A stretch of 64,000 bases of DNA. Origin: Telopea speciosissima (taxonomy: Eukaryota > Streptophyta > Magnoliopsida > Proteales > Proteaceae). The stretch is taken from the NCBI RefSeq assembly GCF_018873765.1, contig NC_057921.1, positions 65,895,557 through 65,959,556 on the forward strand. Direction: 5' to 3'. The notes beneath the pieces were generated by a model that was not told where the DNA came from, made no database searches, and saw nothing but the letters and a program-made list of their open reading frames with translations. A program made the translations under genes and the position numbers. Shown here in pieces: positions 23,501 through 33,643 of the stretch (positions within the stretch are counted from its first letter, which is position 1; each line of letters opens with the position of its first letter).

Positions 23501-26266
23501 GAATATACATAGTAACTATAAGCCATACAACCTCATCAGGAGATTCAAGACCCAAATGGTTCTCATGAAACCAGTCCTCGCAGACGCAGCACTGGATCAT
23601 CTCCACCTGTTCTTCAGCATCTGGATCTGGGTAAGGGCGATTGCATGTGCAGTAGGAACCTTTGAAATTATGGTTGTACAAATTTCCCATATTCTCAGGA
23701 TCTTTATTTGCAAAAAGCTTGCAGAAGAACACCCCAAATTTTGAATTTCCACAATCACACTTGAAGTTTCTCTTTGTCCATAACTCGACAACCTTATCAA
23801 AGTAGCATAAGGCAATAATCTCCATCAATATTTTTATATGAGTATGACATGTGATAAACTTCAAGAAAAGTTACACATATCAAACCATATTGGTTCACAG
23901 GTACATTAATAAATAAGACACTTTAGCAGAAGGTTTTGCAAGGAATTCTATATTTTCCATCAAGTTCCCAAATTGCTAAAGAAAGTTCTCAGGCAGTGTA
24001 TACAGTACAAACAAAAAAAAAAAGTATAGACCTGATTGCTTCATGAATTTTCAATTTTTGCCAGTCCAAAGCAAATGCGAATTAAATTTGAAGGAGAGGG
24101 TTCCCCACACCTCCAGTGTGGGGGAATCTCACATGCCATACCAATGGCAATGCAGAGAACGGTATCATCCACATAGGACCCACAAGGTCAGAACAGGAGA
24201 GAGAAAACACACTGTGACGTGGGAAACTTTTTCGTATATTTTAAAAAGAAAAGGTAAACTGTAATAGAGCTGCATTCTTGTCTGGTCAAAAGATGCTACT
24301 GCGGGATGATGGATTTCATCTAAAACTGAAATTAAAGTGATTCAGAAGCAAAGGCATGGTTGCCCAGTTTTCTTTCTGCAGTCACTTTGTTCCTTGAGTT
24401 TCTAATTTGAATATCAAAAAGTTCAATATCTGATATTCGGTTGAAGGACTAAGTTCTTCTAGACTGTGTCCAGACAGAGATACAAGCATTACAAGCTACT
24501 ATATGCAGATTAACAACCAAGCATTGTTGTCTTCATCCATTCCATCCTCACAACAAGGTTCCTAAACAGATTTTTGTCACCCTTTAATCTTATATTCTGC
24601 CTTTAAATGACAAAATTTATTATTCGTCGTTCAAATCTGATAAAAGCTCTCCTCCAATCGAGGACTTTATTAAAGGAAACTTCCAAGAGCCAATATGAAG
24701 TTATTAAATTGACCATCCTTCTGTTGGGATATTGTAATTATCCCAAATACTCCAACTTGGCTTTAGTGATGTCAAACATGGACATTTATGTGTCAACCTA
24801 AACAATGAACACCCTGGTCATGATGGTTTTGGGAATACTACCACATTCTGTTGGGATATTGTAATCATCCCAAATACTCCAATTTGATTTTAGTGATGTC
24901 AAACATGGACATTTATGTGTCAACCTAAAAAATGAACACCCTGGTCATGACCTGAAAGATGTTCATGATGGTTTTGGGAATACTACCACATTTTTTGAGT
25001 GTGAAAAGGTTAAATTTCCAAGGAGCTCATGATGTACTTTATATTGGAGAAGCAAACATCGAGCATTTACTGAATTAGAAGTATTAAGTAACCCTCTTGA
25101 AGAGCAACAGAAAAGTTGGCAATAACAACATACAAGCTTCATTAAGCCATGGTTCTTCATGTAATGACGGATGCCAATGACTTGGAAGAAGCTCATACAT
25201 CAAAAGGTTAAAGTGATCAAGTCCAAGCTTCAAGAGTTCATAGGATAAGATGCTTTATTTGTATATAAAAATGTAATCCTATGTAACAACTCCAACAGCC
25301 TAGATGCCCTTTATTAATGCACAATAAGTCACTCATAAAGAATAGGTAGTCATAGATTTATACCTTTTTAGATCATTTACCTCCTCAATCATCTGCTATT
25401 CTTAAAACTAACTTTCTTAGACTTAATGGTTGCTTGAACCTCATCATCCCACCACCAAGTCTCCCTAGGGGCATGACGGATTCTTTTCGATTCCCCTGGG
25501 ACCTCTTTAAGAACTTTCTTCAGGTGTATGTGAAGTTAATATCACTGCCAACCTAAATAATTGGTAACCAGCTGAAAACACCCAGAGAATGGGGAAAAAA
25601 ATAGTGTGGATTGCTTGAAGGCTACAAACAGATGCATCGTACCTTATACTGTAAAAATATTGTGCAAAAAGGTTTTTGATACAATGCAGTTCCAATGAGA
25701 ACTATAGAAAACAACCATTGCATGATTGGTTCAAGAGCACAAGAAAAGAGATGGAATTAAATTAAAGGAGACCTAGCAATGTTAAGCGAAATATAGCCAC
25801 TCAACATTTTCTAGTTTTCTCACCAAAGTATGACACAAAAGTTGTAACTTAAAAAAGTGATTACCTCGTGTCCATCATGGCAAGATAGGCTACATGCAGT
25901 GCAAAACCCAGCATTCCCGTCTGGAGTACAAGTCAGGCACGAGAAAATCGCCTGCCTCTTCATGTAACCTTTGTTGTAAGTGCACTCCTTACCATCGTCC
26001 CCTCCCAAAACCAAATCCGCCTCCTTCGAACAATAACAGAAACTTTGAATGAGAGCAACAACAGCAGTAGTTAAAGACAAATCTTTAAGACAACAAACGA
26101 GGGTTAAAATAATTGTAATATTAAGAAGCTTAGTGTCAATATATAGATAATGTATTGAACGCCGCATAAGGGGAAAGAAAATCACCAACTCCCGTTCTTC
26201 GACATCATTAAGGTATTCATGGATTGTCACTGTCTGCTCTGACTCCTCTTCGAACACATCGTCCAT
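17095..26266 (-). CDS. UBR7: UBR7-type protein (UBR box + PHD finger), 482 aa, five exons
   Basis: Exons (minus strand): 26266-26186, 26023-25865, 23792-23532, 18165-17308, 17184-17095. All four introns are phase 0 with GT-AG ends, and the joined frame is open. The UBR box spans about residues 41-105 (starting CTYNKGYMKRQ; CDCG at 92-95). An atypical PHD finger follows (YCTC at 127-130, CEDWFHENHLGL, and a last Cys pair at the start of exon 4). Then a long Ser-rich linker, and an end of SKKRRRIL, a likely nuclear signal. In the family the UBR box recognises N-degron or histone-tail N-termini and the PHD-like finger is linked to histone H2B ubiquitylation; here this is inferred from homology. 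Intron 3 (5.4 kb) and intron 2 (2.1 kb) are full of transposon relics. The start MDDVFEEE suits the usual acidic N-terminus. Confidence 0.93.
18960..19150 (-). mobile_element. Ty3/gypsy pol (reverse transcriptase) fossil
   Basis: The minus strand encodes text close to RYPEWLANIVPVPKKD and RVRMCVDF, the signature start of the Ty3/gypsy reverse transcriptase. Only this short piece is recognisable; it is broken and old. It lies in UBR7 intron 3, in the same orientation as the gene. Confidence 0.7.
19435..20110. repeat. Four-unit variable minisatellite inside the hAT-like element
   Basis: Units start near 19439, 19650, 19902 and 20020 with AATAAATCCCTCCCC, then TCTCGACTCTCTCCCTGTC, GT-rich text and GCAAGGCAAGAAGAAGAAAA. 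Lengths run about 110-250 bp. Long open frames on both strands here are repeat artefacts. Confidence 0.8.
20451..20493. repeat. 20-bp perfect-but-one inverted repeat with 3-base loop
   Basis: GTGTATTGCAGGTGTAACTT, loop TTC, then AAGTTACACCTCCAATACAC. One mismatched pair. It would form a stable hairpin. Confidence 0.85.
20529..20562. repeat. (TA)n microsatellite
   Basis: About 17 TA units inside the hAT-like element. Confidence 0.9.
20810..21910 (+). mobile_element. Ty1/copia pol fossil (reverse transcriptase and RNase H parts)
   Basis: Recognisable parts in order: LDIKNIFLYGDLEEE-like text near 20817, VYMKQPPAYV near 21251, the YVDD polymerase motif near 21463, and an RNase H part around 21730-21900 (TWSKKQTTVARSSAKAKYRA). 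Between the first two lies unrelated LTR-like sequence (about 20862-21245), perhaps a separate insertion. It is broken in many places and has no paired LTRs, so it is an old fossil, antisense to UBR7 in intron 3. Confidence 0.8.
24718..24990. repeat. Tandem duplication in a likely LTR remnant
   Basis: Units 24718-24845 and 24846-24990 both start TTCTGTTGGGATATTGTAAT and end TTTTGGGAATACTACCACA. Text starting TGTTGGGATATTGTAATTA and continuing to about 25310 resembles an LTR of the copia type. No second LTR was found, so it may be a solo LTR fossil in UBR7 intron 2. Confidence 0.6.
25380..25512 (-). mobile_element. LINE (RTE-like) ORF fragment
   Basis: The minus strand encodes VLKEVPGESKRIRHAPRE followed by TWWWDDEVQATIKSKK, the linker text found before the reverse transcriptase in plant non-LTR elements. 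The fragment is truncated at both ends and lies in UBR7 intron 2. Confidence 0.65.
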
Positions 26267-26392
26267 CTTCGCTCGAAGCTAGACAAAATGAAAAAATGCA
26301 AAGCAATCAAAATTAATAGTCAATTGAATTCTCTTCTGTTAGCAGAACCTAATTAAGAAGAATAACGATTTAAACCAAAAGGCCAAAATACC
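26267..26392 (-). other. UBR7 5' UTR intron (predicted)
   Basis: Reading the minus strand, CAG then GTATTT at 26394-26386 is a donor and TTGTCTAG at about 26286-26279 an acceptor. This places a ~113-bp intron (26391-26279) in the leader, 12 bases before the ATG. Confidence 0.5.
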
Positions 26393-26623
26393 TGAGGAGG
26401 ATGCCCTTGGATAAGATGAAACCCTAGATCCTATTTAATCTGATGGTTAATAGAGATTTCCAGACATTTTTAGCAGTAATAATTGAAAGTTGAGCAGGAG
26501 AGCTACAGAGACGAAAGAGGGTTTTGATTTTGAAGAAGATAGTCGAGAGAATACATGAGGATGAAGAAATGAGAGAACGAAAGAGTGCGTAAGGCTCGCA
26601 CTGGCCTTAGATTTGGGTTGGCT

Positions 26624-26631
26624 TATTTATA
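26624..26631 (-). promoter_or_regulatory. TATA box of UBR7
   Basis: TATAAATA on the minus strand, about 360 bp before the ATG, leaving room for a leader with the predicted UTR intron. Confidence 0.5.
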
Positions 26632-26639
26632 TTGGGGTA

Positions 26640-28690
26640 CCTTCGACAACATTTTCCCGCCACAAGGTGCCAGAACTGTGAAGGATGGTTTTGGACGAAT
26701 AAAAAGAATTGAATTCCCTCTACCCATAGAGGACGGATCATTTATCAACCAATAGAGGAAGGTTCACCCAACATCTTATGGTTCACAAATCTCTCTTAGG
26801 TTTTTATATGTTTCAAAATATCTTTTCTATATATTTTCCCATCCCCTCCCGTCTTGCGGTTCACCGTGGGTTGGGGAAACTCGATCCAATAAAAAAGGCG
26901 TGAATCCTTCAATTTTAAACTTGGGAGAAATAATCCTTTCTTTTTTCTATCAGAAAAAAAAAAGTTGTCAAATGGATCATGTAGATCATTAGGTGCAAAT
27001 CATGGTTTTAAGTATTGGTATTATAGCGATCGAGACTGATATTGATATGAAGATTCTTTTCTTTCTTTCTTTTTTGTTGGGGGGGGGGGGGAAGGGAGGG
27101 GGAAACACTGTCAAGCTCTATGATGCCTGCATTTAAACACAGAAAGAGCAATATGATCACGCCGTCATTTATGAATGAAAAATCTCACTCTTGATGAATA
27201 CTCCCGTGTTGGTGCAAGTACCACACAACCTGGCAGAGATCCTCCTCCACCATTTTTTTTTATTAAAAAATGGATGTTTTGATTTGTATCGACTCAACAT
27301 GGCCGATATGTATCGGTATCGATATCGAATACTGGGAAGTAAATCTATTGCTAATTTGGGGCCTTGTATCATAACTTCCATTTTATCCCTTTATGTATCG
27401 TATCTTGTTATTGTATTTGGTAGCAAGGGATGGTGGATCAATGGACCTAATCTATTATTAAAATTTGTCCGACGTGATTTATTAGTCACGGGTTCAAGTT
27501 AGACCCAAAAACAGAGGCCACACAAGACCATAATGAAAAGTTTTGGACCTGTATTGGGATTCTTAGCCCATGGGCCAGGCCAGCTTAGTTAGGGTTGAGA
27601 CCTGGGCCTTGCTCAAGCCCAATTTTGCAGGGCAAAACTGGAGGTAAAAGCAAACCTGCTATTTTTCATAGATACTTTAAAATCGACAGCAAAAAAGCAT
27701 TAAGCATACAATGGAAAATAGAGGGTGGAAGATTTTTTAAGGGGATTTTCTTATTGACACTTCCAAGTGTTAAAATATTTGTAATTTTACTTTTTTGTCC
27801 TTTTATTACGATAAACTTTATTTAACGAAGATAATTAATATCATTTCACATAAAATCTAAAAAGTGCATTAAAATGATTTTCACTTTTTTGAAAACTCTA
27901 TTTTACCTTTGCATTAAATAACTTTAGGAAATAAGACAGGGGACAAGTTATAAACACATATAGAGTTGTCAGTCAAATACTCTCATTCTTAATACATAAA
28001 AAATCGCACAAAAAATCTTTCATTTTGACCATCGTCCAATTGATAAATTTGAGAATTACTCACGATGCAAGATTGGGGAGAATCTACACATCACATTAGT
28101 AGCGGTGCATAGAACGGAATTATTCCTATGGGACCCAAATGGATCAAGAGAGAGAGTGTCTGTGTGTGTGTGTGTGTGTGTTTGTGGGTCCTATTTGCTA
28201 GGTAAAACCTCCCTTTTTCTTTAGTTTTAGTTTTAGTTTCATCATTTGACATCCTCTTGACTTTTCTTTATTTTGTATTTTCAATTGAGATGTGTGATCC
28301 CATATCTTTAGATGATGATCACACACACATCTTTTTTATTATGTTGTTTGATTGTATGTATCTTTAATGTGTGACCCTCATCTCTTCTAGAAGAGACTTC
28401 CCACTTGCATGTTTCCCCCTCATCATATTCCTTATTAGATTGAACCAAAAAAAAATATTCCTTATTAGAGGTTTTGGAATGTTTTCCATGAACATACGTC
28501 ATGTTTCATCCTCTTTATAAAACCAATTGTGTCCATACATTCCGAACATTATTCATGACCCCAAACCCCCCATGATCATTCATGTATACTAGGTCTATGC
28601 ATCTTTATGTTTGTAGTCTCTTTGGAATACATATAGACTAGGTTTTTTATTATTTTCCATGTCTCCATATTTGCTGCATTTTCATCTTTT
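26640..28690. other. Intergenic DNA with TATCGG repeats and a SINE-like trace
   Basis: A TATCGG-type element spans about 27003-27340, interrupted by unrelated sequence. CACGGGTTCAAGTTAGACCC near 27487 followed by CAGAGGCC resembles the B-box end of plant Au-type SINEs (weak). A reverse-strand copy of the GACACC...GTGTC dispersed motif is at 27739-27782, and a (GT)n at 28157-28180. No gene seen. Confidence 0.4.
28157..28180. repeat. (GT)n microsatellite
   Basis: Twelve TG units, preceded by a (GA)n run. Confidence 0.9.
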
Positions 28691-28694
28691 TACT

Positions 28695-28859
28695 AAGGGT
28701 AGGCCTAAAATGATTATAAGAAAAGTAGTGAGGAATGATATGCAAAGCTTAGGCTTTGTAGCAAGTATGACCTCGAATAGAGTTAATTGAAGGGCAAGGA
28801 TCTACGTAGCCATCCTAATTTAATCGAGTTAAGATTGTTATTGTTGTTGTTGTATGTAG
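28695..28859 (+). mobile_element. LINE (RTE-like) 3' end with (TTG)n tail
   Basis: Encodes GRPKMIIRKVVRNDMQSLG, the C-terminal text of plant RTE-type proteins (consensus near GRPKKTWxEVVxKD), then a short 3' UTR ending TTGTTATTGTTGTTGTTGTA, the usual tail. It is a 5'-truncated, dead copy. Confidence 0.75.
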
Positions 28860-28929
28860 GTGACTAACTTTCAACTCCGTGAAAGGGTGAGCCGTAGGAG
28901 AACCAATTAATTGACTCTATTACAACCAT

Positions 28930-29150
28930 AGTAATATGTATCCCTAGTGGTGCATATATTAGTCTTAGTTGATATCGACACATACTGGGTGGATCTGGGT
29001 GGATTTGGGAAGTATCAAGCCGATTTGATTGGCCTGGTCAACTTTTTAACCAATTCACTCCATCTATATCATATTGGTATCAAACTCTGACAATACCGAT
29101 AATTATCAACCGATATGCCGATACGATACCAATAACCATGATTATAACAT
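28930..29150. mobile_element. TATCGG-type MITE remnant
   Basis: Text such as GTTGATATCGACACATACTG on the left and CCGATATGCCGATACGATAC followed by CAATAACCATGATTATAA on the right is partly self-complementary. Ends are not exact. Confidence 0.4.
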
Positions 29151-29599
29151 CTAAACTTCCACAAAATAAACCTTGGAGAGAATGCAACACATCCTCGATC
29201 TTCTCCAACAAGACACTATATATGATGTCACGTTATTAATTTTCTTATTAAAAATTTTTTTGGTCAAAATAATAATTCAAAGCTTTTTTGGGAATTCTGT
29301 AGTTGGTGGAATTAAAAGAGAGATCGACATGATTGCTTTTGACAATGCTTCAACCTAAATAAACAAAGGCCCGATTATATACAACGGTTAGCGCGTTAGA
29401 ACAGGCAAGGGATGAACCCAATTACAAGTAAACTGATCTTTTTTCTTTTTAAATGAATTAATTTTTGTGAGCTTGAAACGCTAAAATGTATATAGATTTA
29501 CTAATGAATAAATGATTTGACTCACTTGAAGGCTTGAACAAGACCATTTAATAAGTGAATACATGGGCAAATATATGATTAAATATTAATATAATTTTT

Positions 29600-29735
29600 G
29601 GGAGAATATTCTTTGTACCGCAGCGCAAGTTGCACCCAGGCACATGGGCCTGCCACTCAGGGGCCAGGGTAGTCATTGCACCCAACCCCATGTGCTTGGG
29701 CGCAGCCTGCGCTGCGGCCCAAAGAATAGAACCCC
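29600..29735. mobile_element. Mutator-type fold-back MITE with perfect 9-bp target duplication
   Basis: ATAATTTTT lies at 29591-29599 and 29736-29744. The arms GGGAGAATATTCTTTG and CAAAGAATAGAACCCC, plus the inner pairs CCGCAGCGCA/TGCGCTGCGG and GGCACATGGG/CCCATGTGC, make almost the whole 136 bp a hairpin. The core reads AGTCATTGCACCC. It is non-coding and stands out as GC-rich in AT-rich DNA. Confidence 0.85.
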
Positions 29736-30329
29736 ATAATTTTTTTAGAAGAATAAACTTTAAATTACTTATTATAGAAAGAAAGAAAAAAACCTATATT
29801 ATTTGTGAAAATGGTCAAGTTTCAATATCCTCCTTCTTGGACAGAGAGCTTATCTAGTTTAAGCCCTATTTGCCCATTTATAAGCAAGAGATACTTATGC
29901 TCTAGAGCTCTTAACAAAATATATACATGCAAAACATATTTTTAGTTGAAACATATCACACAAGATATTAAATAAATCCCCATAACAACCCTTAACATTC
30001 TCTTTCATTAGTCAATTTACAACTTCTTGACAATCCATCCAGATTATTAAAAAAATATATAGATTCAAAATATTTCTTTAATATTAAATAAACCCCTAGA
30101 CCAGTCCTTAACATATTCTTATCAATGACTTCTTGACAATCCATGAAGACTATAATATGCAAACACTCCTGTTCTTGCGCTCCTTGCAGTTTTTTGATTT
30201 ATTCGTCATAGCTCTTAGTTGATACCAACTGTGATTTCGATACGGATTGGTCGTATCAGGCCAGATACCTTTGTTTTTTTTATTTTTTAATAATTTTACC
30301 CTCCCTTGTATTGATAGCACTGGCATGTA

Positions 30330-30749
30330 GGGGCCGGGTATCAAATCCTAAATCGAATCGATCAAACCGACTGAAAAACCCAATCAAAACCAAATTGAAT
30401 CCTTATCGGACAATCTTCGGTTTGGGGTATTATGGAATTTGATGAAAATTTACTAAACCAGACCAACAAAAAAACTACATCAAACATGGAAAATTGGACC
30501 GAAACCAAATACAACTGATACCAACCCAAAAACCATAAAGCCATGTTTTTTTCCTTAATCATGTATACACGGCAAATTGAACCTGATACTAGACCAGTAA
30601 GAGTAAACCAAAATAAAACGAATCCAAATCGGACTGAATCCAAAATGAACCTTCCCTTATTGGTTTGATTTTGGATTCAACCATTATCACCTTGAAACCG
30701 ATTCATCCTAACCAAAATTGCGGGCCAAGCAAACCGATTGATACCCCTA
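30330..30749. mobile_element. hAT-type MITE, 420 bp, 'AACCGA' subtype
   Basis: Starts TAGGGGCCGGGTATCAAA and ends TTGATACCCCTA. Flanks CTGGCATG (30322-30329) and CTGCTATG (30750-30757) are an 8-bp duplication with two mismatches. The interior is rich in AAACCGA/TCGGTTT. It has no coding capacity. Confidence 0.65.
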
Positions 30750-32283
30750 CTGCTATGGTAACGGTCAGGCATGGCCAATACCAATATGATTCGACTGATA
30801 TGATTGATTCGATATTGATACCTTGACTTGTGAGACCTAACGGACACTCTTTTCCTCCCTAGCCATGTAGACCATCTATTGATGAACCCATTTCCTAAGC
30901 CATGAATAGTGTGGCTTGGGAGATTCCTCCCACACCAGCGGCATGAGGAATCCTCTTCCTCTTTTTATGAAAAAAAAAAAAACCGCTCCAATTCGAGTGA
31001 ATCCTACGCCTAGAAATAGAAGCATGCAAAAATACTATTCCACCCTCATTCTAATAAAATAAAAAATCTCATTCGTATTGATACCCATGCACAGCCCAAC
31101 TAGGCAGTAGTCTCTTGCCCTTCTTTTACTTTATATATGGGTCAACATTCTCTATGGAGAGCATGGCCCTTGCGTGCATGCAAGGGCCAATAGCGGCAGA
31201 ATTTTTGTCTTTCATGGGGGTATGATGATCATTTCACCTTCTCGGTGTCTAGACGTGGGCGATACATTTTCCCATACAGAATTTTTCTACATTATATATA
31301 GAAAGTTATTTTTCTATATATATTTTCTATGTTTGAATTTCTCTTCCGTAGTACCACTAGAGTACAGTCCACTAGGGAATGACTCAGTTTTGACTATTGA
31401 TTCAAGAAGCAAGTTTGAATGAGTCCCAGACTCCCAACCCCTAGGCCCAGTTGTTGTCAATCATTCCCATCGTTCATTTTCCTTATTTTCTGAACTTTTG
31501 AATCTAAGGGGGCATTCAATATTTCAGCCTGGTTTCATTCCGTATGGACAAAAGTAGGCCGCTTTCATAATACGGAATCAGATCCTCATCCTTCACGCGT
31601 TTTCGCAGTTGGTGTGTCAACAACATCTTCCCTACATCCAGGGGTGGGCCATGCTCCTCCAATCTTCTTCCTTTTCCCAGACGTTGGATGAACAATTGGG
31701 ACTCCACAGCTGTTTCTGTTAGGCCTTAATTTGAATCTTAAATATCATTAAGTTCAATAAGTTAACGGATTTATGATTTTGATTTTTTCTTAAACAGAAC
31801 TTTCCACCCTCTCCTCACCCCAAAAAAAAAAAAAAAAAACCCTAAAAAGAGGAAAATTCGCTAACTCCCTATCAATTAATGTAGAAGTATACTTTTGACA
31901 TCTCAATTAACATAATTATAACAAAAAAAAAAATAAAATAGCACATTTTGAGCAAATATAGCACACATTTACCAAAAAAATAAGATGGAATTAACATCTT
32001 CTAGTGTCCATGTCCCATAGGAATGACTCAATTTGTTGCAATCTAGTGATAGTTATCATAATTTTAGTTATATACTTCTTCACAGGTACCCTTTTATACT
32101 GATGATGAAAGCCCATAAATTTTTTTTTCTTCTTTTCTTTTCTCATTCTCTAAATATATTATACCATTCATTTGTATTTCAAATCGATCAACAAATCTCA
32201 ATTTGGATGATTGATTACACCAAAATTCATGACAAAGGTTTTACATGAAAGCAAAGTTCTTAATGAAATTGACTATAAGTTAT

Positions 32284-32472
32284 GGGAAAGAGAATGCTAC
32301 TTAGGCGTGTGCGGCGTGCTATTCCTACACCTTGATACAGGGATGCGCAAAATGATTGCTGCATTCTCATGGAAATGAAGAATTTTTCGGAGCACGATAG
32401 TCATTTTGTATGCCCTTGCGTCTGGACGGAGGAGCAACACACCGCACACACCCAGGTAATGTTCTTTTCCCC
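32284..32472. mobile_element. Fold-back MITE, 'TACCTRG' subfamily
   Basis: Inverted arms of about 75 bp each: GGGAAAGAGAATGCTACTTA on the left, the complement of AGGTAATGTTCTTTTCCCC on the right, with GTGTGCGG/CCGCACAC inside. Cores CGCAAAATGATTGC and AGTCATTTTGTATGCCC are both present, one in each arm. Flanks ATAAGTTAT and TCAAGTTAT suggest a worn 9-bp duplication. Confidence 0.7.
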
Positions 32473-33543
32473 TCAAGTTATTAAAGAAGAGGGTTCTTTG
32501 AGCAAGTAGACCTACCTCGATGGCCCATAGAAAGGTTTTATGGGAAAATGTTATTTGAGTTGTGGGGGTACATTGACACTCTATCTTTATCTCTCTCCTC
32601 AAACGAAATGACCTTGCTTCCCTTCTAGTTATGAATCCATTCCATTGCACCTCATTAGTGTGTTCATCTATGTCACATTGTCGCTTGCTCAGAAAACCCT
32701 CTCCCATAAGTTATTTATGCATTTGTATTCATATTCATCAAAAGGGTCCATTTAATTGGATGTAAAATGCCCAAGTAAATATAATTGACGGGAAGTAGTT
32801 TTTTGTCGGTGAGTGTGGCCTACGTCAACACTCCCATGTATCTATCTCTCTCCTCCTGAAAACAAGAGGGTAGAGATGTCTTTTCATATGGGAAGGAGAG
32901 AAAGAGACTCATGAAAATGCTAACGTAGACCACAATTGTGGACATAGATCTTTTTCCCATAATTGACTTTACCACAATGTTCCATGCTTTAAAATTTTAT
33001 GTTTTCATGGTTATCCATTATGAATCAAGCGGAATATGTGAAATTGATATATTTTTTTTCATGCTTAGTGAAGTATAACTCTTCACTAAATCGATATCCA
33101 CCCTATTAGAAATTGAAAATAAAATGCTCTTTTTTTTTAAAGATAAACATATGGTATTAGCTAGTATAATTTAAAGCAAATATCTATTAATTCCAATAAA
33201 AATAATAATTAATTTTTGTCTTCCTCTGCAACTATTAAATGTTCGAGAGTCACAAGCCGATGCCAGTCTGACTCTTACCCATTTCATTTCATCACACAGC
33301 CTTAAGCATGTTTGATTCATTGACTTCCTCACCGATCCAAAATTATTCAATAGCTGTGAAACTCCGTTAGTAATCAGGTATCACAGAACCTGGTTTTAAG
33401 GGTTTGATCAAGACTTGAAAGCTAAGTAAAAGTCAAGGAGAGAAGTGTCAAGTCTCTGTTCATCACTTTTTTGACCTTTTTTTTTTCTTTCCCTGGAGCT
33501 TCAATGGTTGGCAATAACGACGAAAGTTCCATCCTTCCCTGGG

Positions 33544-33553
33544 TTTTATATAT
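33544..33553 (+). promoter_or_regulatory. TATA box of the ATL-type gene
   Basis: TTTATATATA, about 100 bp before the ATG at 33644. Confidence 0.55.
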
Positions 33554-33643
33554 AACACAAATTATTTTGCTTAGACTTCATTGGTTTAGCCTTTGAAAAA
33601 TCTTGTAAATTTGAACTATTAAATGCTTCTGAAGTTCTGATGA

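Larger units (their letters stand above)
29750..33540. other. Repeat-rich intergenic DNA, no gene
   Basis: Holds the elements listed separately, TATCGG-type text at about 30225-30320 and 30760-30830, a CTTGCGTGCATGCAAG palindrome near 31169 with the ATGATCATTTCACC core nearby, and poly-A tracts. Open frames here show no conserved domain. Confidence 0.45.

Noticed and set aside
27480-27525. SINE-like B box (CACGGGTTCAAGTTAG)
   Set aside because: Only one box and a short tail match; no A box upstream and no target duplication, so not called as an element.
29375-29440. tRNA-like text (GCCCGATTATATACAACGG and following)
   Set aside because: No cloverleaf with proper A and B boxes can be drawn.
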